64,000 bases of DNA, from NCBI GenBank assembly GCA_965232265.1, contig CBDDPH010000002.1:2356001-2420000 (forward strand), written 5' to 3'. Shown in pieces: positions 48,508-57,418 of this stretch; the stretch's first letter is position 1; the number at the start of each line of letters is the position of its first letter. The translations under genes and the position numbers were made by a program. Source of the stretch: VXRD01 sp965232265 (GTDB lineage: Bacteria > Latescibacterota > UBA2968). Under the pieces are notes generated by a model that did no database searches, was not told the origin of the DNA, and saw only the letters and a list, made by a program, of their open reading frames with translations.

Positions 48508-50439
48508 ATGACGCTACGCGCCTTTCTCATCGGATTGTTCATCTCTGTTCTCGTCAGTTTATGGCCTTCTTATACCACGTATATCCTCCGATCTGCGCGT
48601 GCAGATTACGCGCATCTCTCCGTTGCAATTCTCCTTCCTTTTCTCTTATTGCTGTTGGTCAACCTCTATTTTTCTCGCAAAAACAAGGGGCTTACGCCTT
48701 CTGAGCTTATTCTCATCGCTTCTATGGGGATGGTTTCTGCTCTGACGCAGGGCGAGTGGCTCGCGGGGTATTTTCTCGGCGTGATTACGGCGCCGGTTTA
48801 TTTTGCCTCTACTGAAAATGGCTGGGCAGATACACTGCTTACGCGTTTGTTCGATTGGTCTGTTGTTTCCGATCCCCACGCCGCGGTTGCTTTTTACGAG
48901 GGGTTGCCCGCAGGGGCGGCTTTTCCATGGGGGAGCTGGATCGTGCCGATTTTCTGGTGGGGGTGTTTCTTTTTGGCGTTTTTTGCCGCAAATTTGTGTC
49001 TTATGGTGGTGTTTCGGCGGCAGTGGATGGATTACGAGCGTTTGCCTTTTCCCCTGGCTGCGGGTCTGCTGGAACTCACGGGTGAGCACGGGCAACGGGG
49101 CGCGCTGATGGAATTGCTGCGCAATTCGCGTTTCAAGATCGGGTTTTTTGTGGCTTTTTTTGTGTTTGGATGGGATATCGTTTCCTGGTTTACTGAGTTG
49201 ATTCCGCCGCTTCAGGCGAATATTGATCGGCAAATTTTTATCGGCGAGGGATTTCCCTATTTGCGGTTTAAGACGAATCCTCTGACGATTGCGTTTGGCT
49301 ATTTTACAGAGTCCAATGTGCTGTTTAGCATCTGGTTTTTTCATCTGGTGATGGTGTTGCAAGTGGGGTTGATGAATCGTTTGGGATTTGAGATGGGGTC
49401 GCCTGATCCGTGGTGTTCTTATCATCCGGCCGTGGGATGGCAGAGTTTTGGCGGTTTACTGGCATTTGTGTTATGGGGGCTGTGGGTTGCGCGAGATCAT
49501 TTGTCTGCGGTTTTTCGGAAGGCGTTTACTTCGCGCGGGGGCGATGTGGATGATTCGGGCGAGCTTTTTTCGTATCGCACGGCAGTGTTTGTCTTTCTGG
49601 GATGTGTTCTGTTCAGTGTGTTGTTTTTCTGGGAACTGGGTCTTTCGGGGTGGGCCGCGCTGGCTTTTTGGGGTGCGACGCTGGTGCTTTACCTCGGGCT
49701 GGCGCGCATTATTGTGGAGACGGGACTGATTTATTTGAGAACGCCGATTACCGCACAGGCTTTTACTTGGCATGTTTTGGGAATAACGGGTATTGGGCCG
49801 ATGAATGCGATGGCACTGGGTCTGGCATACACGTTTTTTGCCGATGCAAAGACGATTGGCGTGACGACGCTGGCGCATATTCCGCGTCTTGGCGGGGCAA
49901 TGAGTCTCCGCCGCCGGAGGCTTGTGCCGTCTGCTGTGGGCATGGCGTTTATCGCTGGCGCGCTGGCGGTTTTTGTGTTTATCATTTATCAGGGCAATTA
50001 CACGGTGGGGAGTTATAATTTTGGCAGTGTGAGTTTTAATGGCTCGGGCGATGGGGGGATTGGGGTGTGGCTTTTGACGGCCAATCGCATTCGGAGTCAT
50101 GCGCTGGAGACGGACTGGATGCGTCTGGGTTGGCTGGGGTTTGGCGCGATTTTTACGCTGGGGCTGTACGCGCTTCGCTATCGTTTTCCGGGGATTGCGC
50201 TGCATCCCATCGGTTTTGCGATTTCGGCATCCGATGTTTTGCGGAGTGGTATTTCGTCGATTTTTATTGTGTGGGTGTGCAAGACATTGATTTTGCGCTT
50301 TGGCGGTCTTGAGAGTTACCGCCGCAATACGCCGCTTTTTATGGGGTTTGTGGTCGGTTTTTTGGCGGCGATTGCCTGCGGTGCAGTTGTGGATTTTATC
50401 TGGTTTCCCGGTCAGGGGCATAAGATTAATGGTTGGTGA
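48508..50439 (+). CDS. Polytopic membrane protein, DUF6785/OPT-like
   Basis: The 643-residue protein has about 14 hydrophobic segments (LIGLFISVLVSLW, LLLLLVNLYFSR, IPYWVPIFWW-like loops, WALAFWGATLVLYLGLARII, FIAGALAVFVFIIYQ). It matches the DUF6785/DUF6784 type, distantly like oligopeptide transporters: SELILIASMGMVSALTQGEW, LPFPLAAGLLEL and ITAQAFTWHVLGITGIGPMNAMALGL. The substrate is unknown. GTAAGGAGG precedes the ATG and the gene follows the GWxTD gene by nine bases, so the two are probably coexpressed. Confidence 0.8.
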   Translation: MTLRAFLIGLFISVLVSLWPSYTTYILRSARADYAHLSVAILLPFLLLLLVNLYFSRKNKGLTPSELILIASMGMVSALTQGEWLAGYFLGVITAPVYFASTENGWADTLLTRLFDWSVVSDPHAAVAFYEGLPAGAAFPWGSWIVPIFWWGCFFLAFFAANLCLMVVFRRQWMDYERLPFPLAAGLLELTGEHGQRGALMELLRNSRFKIGFFVAFFVFGWDIVSWFTELIPPLQANIDRQIFIGEGFPYLRFKTNPLTIAFGYFTESNVLFSIWFFHLVMVLQVGLMNRLGFEMGSPDPWCSYHPAVGWQSFGGLLAFVLWGLWVARDHLSAVFRKAFTSRGGDVDDSGELFSYRTAVFVFLGCVLFSVLFFWELGLSGWAALAFWGATLVLYLGLARIIVETGLIYLRTPITAQAFTWHVLGITGIGPMNAMALGLAYTFFADAKTIGVTTLAHIPRLGGAMSLRRRRLVPSAVGMAFIAGALAVFVFIIYQGNYTVGSYNFGSVSFNGSGDGGIGVWLLTANRIRSHALETDWMRLGWLGFGAIFTLGLYALRYRFPGIALHPIGFAISASDVLRSGISSIFIVWVCKTLILRFGGLESYRRNTPLFMGFVVGFLAAIACGAVVDFIWFPGQGHKINGW

Positions 50440-50506
50440 TGGAATTGGGAATTAAGAATTAGGGAAAGGAGTACAACTGGTCGCAGTCCAAACCAGTTCA
50501 TTAAGA

Positions 50507-51820
50507 ATGAAAAACACTGAAAAAACAACAGCGCATCCACTATCTCAAACCGCTGCTGAGTTGCGTTCTGGACAGCGGGATTTGCAGGATTATGTGGCGG
50601 CGTGTTGCAAACGCATCGATGAATGGGATGGAGATATCCGGGCGATGTTGCCAGAGGCGAATCGCCTGCAACGGTTGTTGGAGGATGCGGCTGGGCTTGC
50701 GGGCAGTGGTGAGATGCCGCTGTTCGGCGTTCTGGTTGCGGTTAAAGATATTTTCCATGTTGAGGGCTTTGAGACGCGGGCAGGTTCGGGGGTGCCGCCA
50801 GAGGTTCTCACGGGTCCTGAAGGCGGGTGTATAAAGGCATTGCGGGAGGCGGGTGCGCTGGTGCTCGGCAAGGCGGTTACGACTGAGTTTGCGTGTTTTA
50901 AGCCGGGGCCAACGCGCAATCCGCGGGATTTGGGTTTTACGCCTGGTGGGTCGAGTAGCGGTTCGGCTGCGGCGGTGGCAGCAGGGTATTGCCCTCTCTC
51001 GCTCGGTTCGCAGACGATTGGTTCGGTGATCCGTCCGGCTGCGTTTTGCGGGATTGTCGGCTTCAAGCCGAGTTATGCGCGTATCGATATTTCTGGATTT
51101 GTTCATTGCTCTCCGTCGGTCGATACGATTGGGATGTTTACGCAGGATGTTGCGGGTATGGAGATGGCGGCTGCGGTTTTGTGTGGCGGATGGCGCGATT
51201 CTGTTGCGAGGTCAGAAAAGCCGACGTTGGGAATCCCCGTGGGTCCCTATTTGGATCAGGCAGAGCCACGGGCGCGGGTGGATTTTGACGCGCAGGTGCA
51301 GGCTCTTAGAACGGCGGGGTACAATGTGGTGGAGGTGCGGATGCTCGACGATATTGACGATATCAATGAGCGGCATCGCAATATGATGAAGGGGGAGATG
51401 GCAGAGGTTCACGCGCCGTGGTTCGATAACTACGCCTCAACTTATGATGCGGGTACGCGTGCGCTGGTGGATGAGGGGCGCACACTTTCGCAATCCGAGA
51501 TCGATGCGGGGCGAATGGGGCGCACACAGTTGCGCGAAGAGGTCGCGTCTTTGATGCAGGCAGAGGGGGTTGATCTCCTCGCCTGTCCGGCGGCGACGGG
51601 CGCGGCTTTGAAGGGGCTGGCGAGTACGGGCGATCCCTGTATGAATTTGCCGTGGACGCATACGGGTATGCCGGTGATCGCTTTGCCCGCAGGGCGTGCG
51701 TCCGATTTGGGGATGCCGCTGGGGATTCAGTTTATTGCCCCGTTTCACCGAGACGAGGAACTGCTCGCATGGGCGGCACTTTTGGAGCGGGATCTTTTGC
51801 ATTTTAGCTATAGGAGTTAA
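50507..51820 (+). CDS. Amidase signature family protein
   Basis: The 437-residue amidase has the Ser-cisSer-Lys triad: K80 (VAVKD), the GGSSSGSAAAVAAG segment (147-160) and the nucleophile S173 (QTIGSVIRPAAF). This subgroup hydrolyses varied amides or carbamoyl compounds and also includes GatA-like proteins. The QTIGSVIRP form rather than TDTGGSIR is common in non-GatA amidases. The ATG has no strong ribosome site nearby. TCGCAGTCCAAACCAGTTCA before the gene matches a sequence at 26136. The alcohol dehydrogenase follows directly. Confidence 0.88.
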   Translation: MKNTEKTTAHPLSQTAAELRSGQRDLQDYVAACCKRIDEWDGDIRAMLPEANRLQRLLEDAAGLAGSGEMPLFGVLVAVKDIFHVEGFETRAGSGVPPEVLTGPEGGCIKALREAGALVLGKAVTTEFACFKPGPTRNPRDLGFTPGGSSSGSAAAVAAGYCPLSLGSQTIGSVIRPAAFCGIVGFKPSYARIDISGFVHCSPSVDTIGMFTQDVAGMEMAAAVLCGGWRDSVARSEKPTLGIPVGPYLDQAEPRARVDFDAQVQALRTAGYNVVEVRMLDDIDDINERHRNMMKGEMAEVHAPWFDNYASTYDAGTRALVDEGRTLSQSEIDAGRMGRTQLREEVASLMQAEGVDLLACPAATGAALKGLASTGDPCMNLPWTHTGMPVIALPAGRASDLGMPLGIQFIAPFHRDEELLAWAALLERDLLHFSYRS

Positions 51821-51822
51821 AA

Positions 51823-52890
51823 ATGAAAGCAGCTATTCTCCACAAGCCTCACACCCGTGTTTCTGTCGAAGATGTGGATATTGAATCTCCCCATGAGGGA
51901 GAGGTGCTTCTCGATATTGTGGGCGCGGGCGTTTGTCACAGCGATTATCACTATGTGGATGGACATGTCAAGCCTCGCGCACTGCCCTGGGTTATGGGGC
52001 ACGAGGGCGCAGGTGTTATCAGAGAGGTCGGTCCCGGTGTGACCAGTGTTGGGGTTGGGGACAAAATTGTACTCTCTCTCGATGGGATGTGCGGCTATTG
52101 CCGGAATTGCAGCGAGGGCAGTCCGGCGCTTTGCGAAACCCATCAAGGGGGTTTGCCGAGTCGGATTTCCAAAAATGGGACGGTTTATCACCACGGGCGA
52201 CCCACATATACCGAGCAGTCGGTTGTGCTGGCAGATGCGTGTGTGAAGGTGCCGGATGATACCGATCTTCGGATTGCGTGTTTGATCAGTTGTGGGGTGA
52301 TTACGGGTATTGGCGCTGTGGTGAATCGCGCAAAGGTTGAGGCAGGCGCGACAATGGCTGTGTTCGGGTGTGGGGGCGTTGGTCTCAATGTTATTCAGGG
52401 CGGTGTTCTCGCTTCGGCAGGGAAGATTATTGCGGTGGATAGGGTGCCGTATAAGCTGGCGTTGGCGGAGCAGTTTGGGGCGACGCATTTTGTGAATGCG
52501 GATAGGGAGGATCCGGTTCAAAGGATTATGGAGATTACGGGCGGCGGGGCGGATTATGCGTTTGAGGTCGTGGGGTTTCCCGCGCTCGTGCGGCAGGCGT
52601 TCGCGTCGGTGCGGACGACTGGAGCCGCGATTGTGGTGGGGGTGCAGCCGACCGGGGAGGACATATCTGTCGATGGTACAGATCTTTTGCGCGATCGCGC
52701 GATTATGGGGTCGTGGCACGGCGCTGCCCGCGCTCGCGTTGATTTTTTGTGGATTCTGGATCTCTATCGGCAGGGGAAGATTAAATTGGATGAGTTGATA
52801 TCGCGCTTCCGCCCGCTGGACGAGATCAATGAGGCGTTCGAGGATATGGTGCAGGGGAAAGTGGCACGCACGGTGCTGGTATTCGACTAA
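51823..52890 (+). CDS. Zinc-dependent alcohol dehydrogenase
   Basis: This 355-residue MDR enzyme binds catalytic Zn through C38, H60 and E61 (GVCHSDYH, VMGHEGAG) and structural Zn through C90, C93, C96 and C104 (CGYCRNCSEGSPALC). The NAD(P)-binding loop is VFGCGGVGLNVIQ. It is close to class III / S-(hydroxymethyl)-type dehydrogenases in length. AGGAG lies six bases before ATG, three bases after the amidase stop, so the two genes are coupled. The substrate is not determined. Confidence 0.92.
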   Translation: MKAAILHKPHTRVSVEDVDIESPHEGEVLLDIVGAGVCHSDYHYVDGHVKPRALPWVMGHEGAGVIREVGPGVTSVGVGDKIVLSLDGMCGYCRNCSEGSPALCETHQGGLPSRISKNGTVYHHGRPTYTEQSVVLADACVKVPDDTDLRIACLISCGVITGIGAVVNRAKVEAGATMAVFGCGGVGLNVIQGGVLASAGKIIAVDRVPYKLALAEQFGATHFVNADREDPVQRIMEITGGGADYAFEVVGFPALVRQAFASVRTTGAAIVVGVQPTGEDISVDGTDLLRDRAIMGSWHGAARARVDFLWILDLYRQGKIKLDELISRFRPLDEINEAFEDMVQGKVARTVLVFD

Positions 52891-52927
52891 ATTGAGATCA
52901 GATAAAATAAAAATAAGGGAAAATGCG

Positions 52928-53758
52928 ATGAATCTTCCAACCGTTCAATTCGGACAATATCAAATCAGTCGTCTTATTATGGGCGATAATCCGATCTACG
53001 GGTATGCACATTTTAATCAGTTGCTTTCGCAACACCAGCAAGAAGCCAATACATCTGATCAGGTTATGGCGACTTTGCGCCGAGCAGAAGAGGTGGGTGT
53101 TAATGCCTGGCAAAATACGCTGACCGAACGCTCGGCTGCCGATCTTCAGCGTTACCGCGATGCAGGAGGTTCGATCCATTACTTTTGTCTCAGCAGGGGA
53201 GGACACTGGTATGACGATCCCTCGCTGATCGACGAAGCCGCCAAACACAATCCCATTGGCATGGCACCCCACGGAAGCGGTGTTGCGGGGCGGTGCTTTC
53301 AGGAAGATCGTCTGGACTATCTTCGGGATATTCTCAAGCGCATTCGCGATACAGGGGTTATGGTCGGGTTGTCGGTACACAATCCCCGCATTATTGAGAT
53401 TGCCGAAGAAGAGGATTGGGATATCGACTATTATATGACTGCGCTGTATTATTTGCAGGGCGCACGCGAAGATTTTGAACAAAAATTTGGTTACCAACCC
53501 CTTGGAGAAATCTATCTCCGCGAACACCGTGACCGCATGTGTGGTATTATTCGCAGTACCGACAAGCCGTGTATCGCGTTCAAAGTCCTCGCGGCTGGAC
53601 GCGCTATTAACTCCAGAAATCAGATTCGCGAGGAATTTGCGTTTACGCTGAACAATATCAAATCCAATGATGTTCTTCTGGTGGGGATGTATCAAAAATT
53701 CAACGACCAGATCGGCGAAAATGCGGCGATGATCGCTGAGTTGTGTCAGGGATTGTAG
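52928..53758 (+). CDS. Aldo/keto-reductase-like TIM-barrel protein
   Basis: The 276-residue protein shows AKR-like framing (ISRLIMGDNPIYGYAHFNQLLS, LRRAEEVGVNAWQNTLTERSAADLQRY, VGLSVHNPRIIEIAEEE, IAFKVLAAGRAI) but lacks the YxLH/D-Y-K-H set of true AKRs that I can identify. It probably binds a sugar or oxo-compound. AAGGGAAAA precedes ATG 52928. It follows the alcohol dehydrogenase by 37 bases. Related proteins are commonly annotated as hypothetical in Latescibacteria-like genomes; that is from memory. Confidence 0.65.
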   Translation: MNLPTVQFGQYQISRLIMGDNPIYGYAHFNQLLSQHQQEANTSDQVMATLRRAEEVGVNAWQNTLTERSAADLQRYRDAGGSIHYFCLSRGGHWYDDPSLIDEAAKHNPIGMAPHGSGVAGRCFQEDRLDYLRDILKRIRDTGVMVGLSVHNPRIIEIAEEEDWDIDYYMTALYYLQGAREDFEQKFGYQPLGEIYLREHRDRMCGIIRSTDKPCIAFKVLAAGRAINSRNQIREEFAFTLNNIKSNDVLLVGMYQKFNDQIGENAAMIAELCQGL

Positions 53759-53783
53759 GGGCGATCCCCCGTGGTCGCCTTTG
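53757..53783. repeat. GGGGCGA hairpin at the end of the AKR-like gene
   Basis: TAGGGGCGA (around 53756-53764) and TCGCC (53775-53779) form a hairpin around TCCCCCGTGG, like the TAGGGGCG repeats at 12741 and 5861. It overlaps the stop of the preceding gene. Confidence 0.55.
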
Positions 53784-53810
53784 AAGCGATAAAGATTGAG
53801 GAGCAGTGCA

Positions 53811-54734
53811 ATGAAACGTTCGGAACTTCTCGAACTGATAGCCGGGGGTGAGAACTCTGGTATAGAATTTAAGCGGGATGATTTGCGTCCGGAGCAACTG
53901 GCGCGGCTTTTTGCTGCCGGTGGGTTGATTCACACCGAGCTATTGCCTGTCTCCGGCAGCGGCCTGTGCGATCTGAGCCGGACGCGGCTGGCGGATTACC
54001 TCACTGCTATTGTCGGCGACCGAGAAGTGCCGGAGACCGATGAGGCGTGGAACGAGCGGCTTTGCGCGTTGGGGTTCATGGTTGAGAGGGAAGACGGCCC
54101 GCCCGCCTGTACGATCGCCGGGTTGATTTTGTTCGGCTATCGACCGCGCCGCCTGTTGCGCCATGCCGGTATTCGCTGGATGTGTTTCGCTGGAGAGGAA
54201 AAGACTTATGAGGCGCTTGACGATCAGGTGATTGAAGGGCCGCTGGTCGATCTTTGGCAGGTGCTGTCGGGTGGCCGTGAACGGGTGGAAAAGGGGCTGA
54301 TTGAACGCCTTGCCGATGCGATGCGGCCGTTTGTGTCCGAGGAGGCGGATCACGTAGAAGAGTCCATGCGTCGGGAACGACGCTGGCACTGTCCGATGGA
54401 GGCGCTGCGCGAAGGGATTGTCAACGCGCTGACGCATCGGGATTGGACGCGGTACGAGGAGATTGAGGTGGTTCGTTATGCGGACCGGATAGAGATACTC
54501 AGCCCCGGTGCGCTGCAAAATGGCATGACGATTAAAAAAATGATCGCAGGTCAGCGCATTCCCCGCAATTTGCTCATCTCCGAGACGTTGCGGGACCATA
54601 GCTATTCGGATGCACGCGGCATGGGGGTGCGGAACAAGATCATTCCGTTGATGCAGGCGCACAATGGCGTTGACCCGGAGTTTGAGGCGACCGAGGACTA
54701 CTTGCGGCTGACGTTGCGCCGAGGCTCGGGGTGA
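53811..54734 (+). CDS. AlbA_2 / HATPase_c_4 protein with a likely internal deletion
   Basis: The 307-residue protein starts MKRSELLELIAGGENSGIEFKRD, an AlbA_2 start, but then jumps to LARLFAAGGLIHTELLPVSG. Full-length relatives contain about 95 more residues between these, so the AlbA_2 domain lacks most of its fold. The remainder matches the RecG-like HATPase_c_4 family: REGIVNALTHRDWTRYEEIEVVRYADRIEILSPGALQNGMT and RNLLISETLRDHSYSDARGMGVR. No frame is broken. GAGGAG precedes the ATG. It is probably a decayed member of the AlbA_2 defence or regulator family. Confidence 0.7.
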   Translation: MKRSELLELIAGGENSGIEFKRDDLRPEQLARLFAAGGLIHTELLPVSGSGLCDLSRTRLADYLTAIVGDREVPETDEAWNERLCALGFMVEREDGPPACTIAGLILFGYRPRRLLRHAGIRWMCFAGEEKTYEALDDQVIEGPLVDLWQVLSGGRERVEKGLIERLADAMRPFVSEEADHVEESMRRERRWHCPMEALREGIVNALTHRDWTRYEEIEVVRYADRIEILSPGALQNGMTIKKMIAGQRIPRNLLISETLRDHSYSDARGMGVRNKIIPLMQAHNGVDPEFEATEDYLRLTLRRGSG

Positions 54735-54879
54735 AGGCCGAAGGGCACTTGAAACGAATGGAGGTTTCATCGTGAGGAAGGCATTCGTACCGTTGCGTTC
54801 CGTATCTTTAGAAGAAGTGTGGTATGATGACGGGTCGGGTGCGACTGGTCAAGCCAACTTGCAATAAGGAAGCTTCGGC

Positions 54880-55105
54880 ATGTTGAACATCTTCGCCAAA
54901 TGTCTTCTGGTATCTACATCTTTGTCTCCTGTGCTGGGTGCTATGGCCATAAATCAATTCGAGCGTGGCGAACCGTGGACGAGCTGGATCTGGTGGCTGG
55001 TTGTGGCACTTCTTAAAAATACTGCAATTTCTCAATGAGGAGATCTTTCGAGGTCCTATTACCGAAACGCTCTACGAGACCAATTCTAAAAGGCAAGCTG
55101 ACTAA
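54880..55105 (+). pseudogene. Small membrane protein gene with one-base frameshift
   Basis: ATAAGGA and ATG 54880 start MLNIFAKCLLVSTSLSPVLG, then MAINQFERGEPWTSWIWWL and VVALLKNTAISQ, stopping at 55038. Removing one A from the AAAAA run near 55014 continues ILQFLNEEIFRGPITETLY, ETNSKRQAD, and a stop at 55103. The first 45 residues resemble the N-terminus of a family of bacterial membrane proteins with ARGEPWTSWIWWL. The homopolymer could be a real mutation or a sequencing error. Confidence 0.55.
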
Positions 55106-55151
55106 TTGATGTTATGCAGTGTCCTGTCTCTTCAGGCTTATAGTAATCACG

Positions 55152-56108
55152 TCACGCATTCAATATGCGCTGAAATGCTTCGAGATTGGGTGCTTGTATC
55201 GTAGAGCGGAGCAAGTGCTTAAGGTGTTGCAAATCGTCGATGGCGGCAATGCGAGCAGTTAGGGGGTGTGTCTCAGGCATATCAAATCGAATCTCCAGCA
55301 CTTCGAGGATCGCTTCGATCGTGCTTCTTATTTCGCCTTGCTCAATGCCTTGCTCAATGCCTTGCTCAATGCCTTGCTCAATGCCTTGCTCAATGCCCTC
55401 CTCTCTGGCTTTCTCTCTGCTTTGTTGGGTAAGGGTTTGAAAAAGAGATGATTCGCGCAAGATGTCCATGATGCCCTCCTTGAAAATAACAGCAGAAATG
55501 GTTTCAGAATCATATACCAACTCGCTCAACGCCACCATCCCAGCCAGATAATCGGCTTTGGGTGACCGGGCGATGGGGCGCGTGCGAGCCGTGTGAATAC
55601 ACTGATGTAACCACGCATCAGAGGCCATGCCTTCTGGTGGCTTCATCAGTGGCGTGAACGGGATCAGCCCGGAATGCCCCGCATTGAGGATGGGTTGACC
55701 ATCTATCTCGATCAGTCTGATCACGCGATACCGAATCGCGATTTCGTAGCCGGGACGCTCCTGGACGTAATATCCCGGATCCTTCTGTCCCGCATTGGGA
55801 CGGAGGTAGATCACGTTGGAATAGATCGTCAGGCCATGCTGCTCAATGGCGTGTCCGATATAGGCCGCCATGCGGCGCGGCATGGGTGGATTGGTGCTGT
55901 CAGTCGTTTGAAACTCGTTGTGGACCAATACCTCCTCGTCATCCATACGCACGCGAATCAAGCTATCTGCGCGACGTGCTCTGACGGTGGGTTGCTCTGT
56001 TTCGATGACTGCAAGAACTTCAACGTCCTCGCGCCCGAGCGTGAAGCCGGCAAAGTCTTGGGGATATTTCTGAATCAGGTCTTTGGAAATCGTATCAAAT
56101 TCTGCCAT
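55152..56108 (-). CDS. Rpn/transposase-nuclease-like protein with GIEQ repeats
   Basis: The 318-residue protein resembles Rpn/DUF4351-type PD-(D/E)XK proteins: VRARRADSLIRVRMDDEEVLVHNEFQTTD gives the Asp and Glu positions, followed by MPRRMAAYIGHAIEQHGLTIYSNVIYLRP. Near the C-terminus, EEGIEQGIEQGIEQGIEQG is a run of five four-residue repeats encoded by a 12-bp DNA tandem repeat (55341-55400). Such proteins are often mobile or recombination-promoting. The start is ATG 56108. The DNA repeat could vary in number between cells. Confidence 0.7.
   Translation of the reverse strand: MAEFDTISKDLIQKYPQDFAGFTLGREDVEVLAVIETEQPTVRARRADSLIRVRMDDEEVLVHNEFQTTDSTNPPMPRRMAAYIGHAIEQHGLTIYSNVIYLRPNAGQKDPGYYVQERPGYEIAIRYRVIRLIEIDGQPILNAGHSGLIPFTPLMKPPEGMASDAWLHQCIHTARTRPIARSPKADYLAGMVALSELVYDSETISAVIFKEGIMDILRESSLFQTLTQQSREKAREEGIEQGIEQGIEQGIEQGIEQGEIRSTIEAILEVLEIRFDMPETHPLTARIAAIDDLQHLKHLLRSTIQAPNLEAFQRILNA
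55341..55400. repeat. 12-bp tandem repeat inside the Rpn-like gene
   Basis: The unit CTCAATGCCTTG is repeated four times exactly and once with changes. Each unit encodes Gly-Ile-Glu-Gln on the minus strand and preserves the frame for any copy number. Confidence 0.9.
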
Positions 56109-56499
56109 GTGAAATGCCTCGTGTCTGATGGGGTGAGTGCGTGGGATACGCGCAACAGTCAGACACGTAGCAAATGGCAGGCCAAAAAATGGTAATTTTC
56201 AAAAAATGAGCGATATTTTGTGTTGGAATACGTCTAAATACCGCATTGTGCTTCAAATATGCTGTATTGGACACTTGTTTACAACCTGAATTTAATCCAC
56301 AGGCATGTCCCTGTGAAAACAGGGATGGACGCAGATGGACACAGATGCAAGGCGAGAGGGTACATTTTGAGCCATGAATAGGCGGTTATGTGAAAGATAT
56401 GTACCGCTTGACCAGGTCGCTGCCGCGGTGATTCTTGCGTAACGTCAGTGACTCATGCGTTTCGCTTGATATTTTTTTTTGGGTGTTTTGCTGTATAAT
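56109..56499. other. Intergenic region with a dispersed repeat
   Basis: CACAGGCATGTCCCTGTG with CAGGGATGGACGCAGATG at 56297-56346 resembles, on the opposite strand, the element at 28283-28320. The hairpin is CAGGCATGTCCCTG. No gene is recognisable; an A/T-rich stretch with TGTATAATCTG lies at 56490-56500. Confidence 0.5.
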
Positions 56500-56917
56500 C
56501 TGAAGCGGCATACAACAGCGCAACGTCTATACCCGGCAATCCTCTGCTGGCAGAATCTATGTACCTTGCGGAATATATCGAACGGGTGGGAACCGAACGC
56601 TGGATATGATTCGCCGCTGTGTGAAGGCGGGTTTGCCAGAACCGGAGTTCTCTGTCCCCTAGGGATTTTTAACGACGATTTGGCGAGCAGAACTTGCAGA
56701 GGAAGTAGGGGGCCAAGTAGGGGGCCAAGTAGGGGGCCAAGCTTCATTCCCAAAAATTATTCGCGCTACTACCCAAGAAACTACCCAAGAACGAATTTTG
56801 GCCTTACTCGAAGTTGAGCTTGAACTGACTCAGCGTATGTTGGCCGAACGTGTTGGCCTTACGCCGGATGGGGTCAAATACCACTTAACTAAGCTGCGCG
56901 CCGCTAGTGCTATTTGA
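56500..56917 (+). pseudogene. Decayed C-terminal part of an AlbA_2/RecG-like HATPase_c_4 and winged-helix protein
   Basis: Reading across one frame change, NPLLAESMYLAEYIERVGT is followed by LDMIRRCVKAGLPEPEFSV, an in-frame stop, GFLTTIWRAELAEEVGGQ, and a C-terminal winged helix (ERILALLEVELELTQRML, AERVGLTPDGVKYHLTKLRA). The order matches the family at 53811. At least one frameshift near 56589 and one TAG near 56660 prevent translation. Three 12-bp units (56704-56739) encode VGGQ repeats. Confidence 0.75.
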
Positions 56918-57171
56918 TTCAAATTAAGAGGATGAAGACCCGTTGGGGGTCATGTAATGTGGAAGATAGACTCATCTGGATCAATCTGGAACTCGCCAAA
57001 AAACCGACTGTGTGTCTGGCGTACATTCTTGTACACGAAATGGTACATTTGATTGAGCCGAGTCACAATGATCGGTTTCGGGATCTGATGGATGCGTTCA
57101 TGCCTCAGTGGCGCTTGCACAGAGACGCGCTCAATCGCGCGCCACTCGCTCATGAAGACTGGCGTTATTGA
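56914..57171 (+). CDS. YgjP-like metallopeptidase fragment (N-terminally truncated)
   Basis: The 85-residue frame is the C-terminal half of a YgjP/WLM-type zinc peptidase. MKTRWGSCN, IWINLELAKKPTVCLAYILVHEMVHLIEPSHNDRF (HEMVH zinc motif) and PQWRLHRDALNRAPLAHEDWRY are all present. The family is normally about 230-250 residues, so the upstream half is missing. The frame opens at TTG beside the end of the helicase remnant and no ribosome site is seen, so it is probably not expressed. YgjP proteins are often found beside type I restriction genes. Confidence 0.75.
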   Translation: MIQIKRMKTRWGSCNVEDRLIWINLELAKKPTVCLAYILVHEMVHLIEPSHNDRFRDLMDAFMPQWRLHRDALNRAPLAHEDWRY

Positions 57172-57289
57172 ATGGAATAGCGAGGGTTTTGGATCGAATA
57201 AACTGTTGTAATTTATGTATTTATAACTGTCTCGAATAGTTGTTGACTGTTATTGAAGAGAATATTATACTTTGTAAGGGCGAAATATC

Positions 57290-57311
57290 GCTATATATCG
57301 CGATATATAGC
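57290..57311. promoter_or_regulatory. Perfect 22-bp palindrome upstream of the STAS gene
   Basis: The 11 bases from 57290 (GCTATATATCG) are followed by their exact reverse complement to 57311. It lies 108 bases upstream of the STAS gene. TTGACT at 57243 and TATTAT at 57263 are promoter-like but 14 bases apart. Role as an operator is an inference. Confidence 0.6.
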
Positions 57312-57418
57312 CTATTTCTTGGGATTGTCGATTATCAAGGGGCGATAATTCGTTCATATACGCCGACAATTTTAAGCGACAATTTTGTCGTAACCCAATT
57401 ACAAGGAGGTAGATTCGA

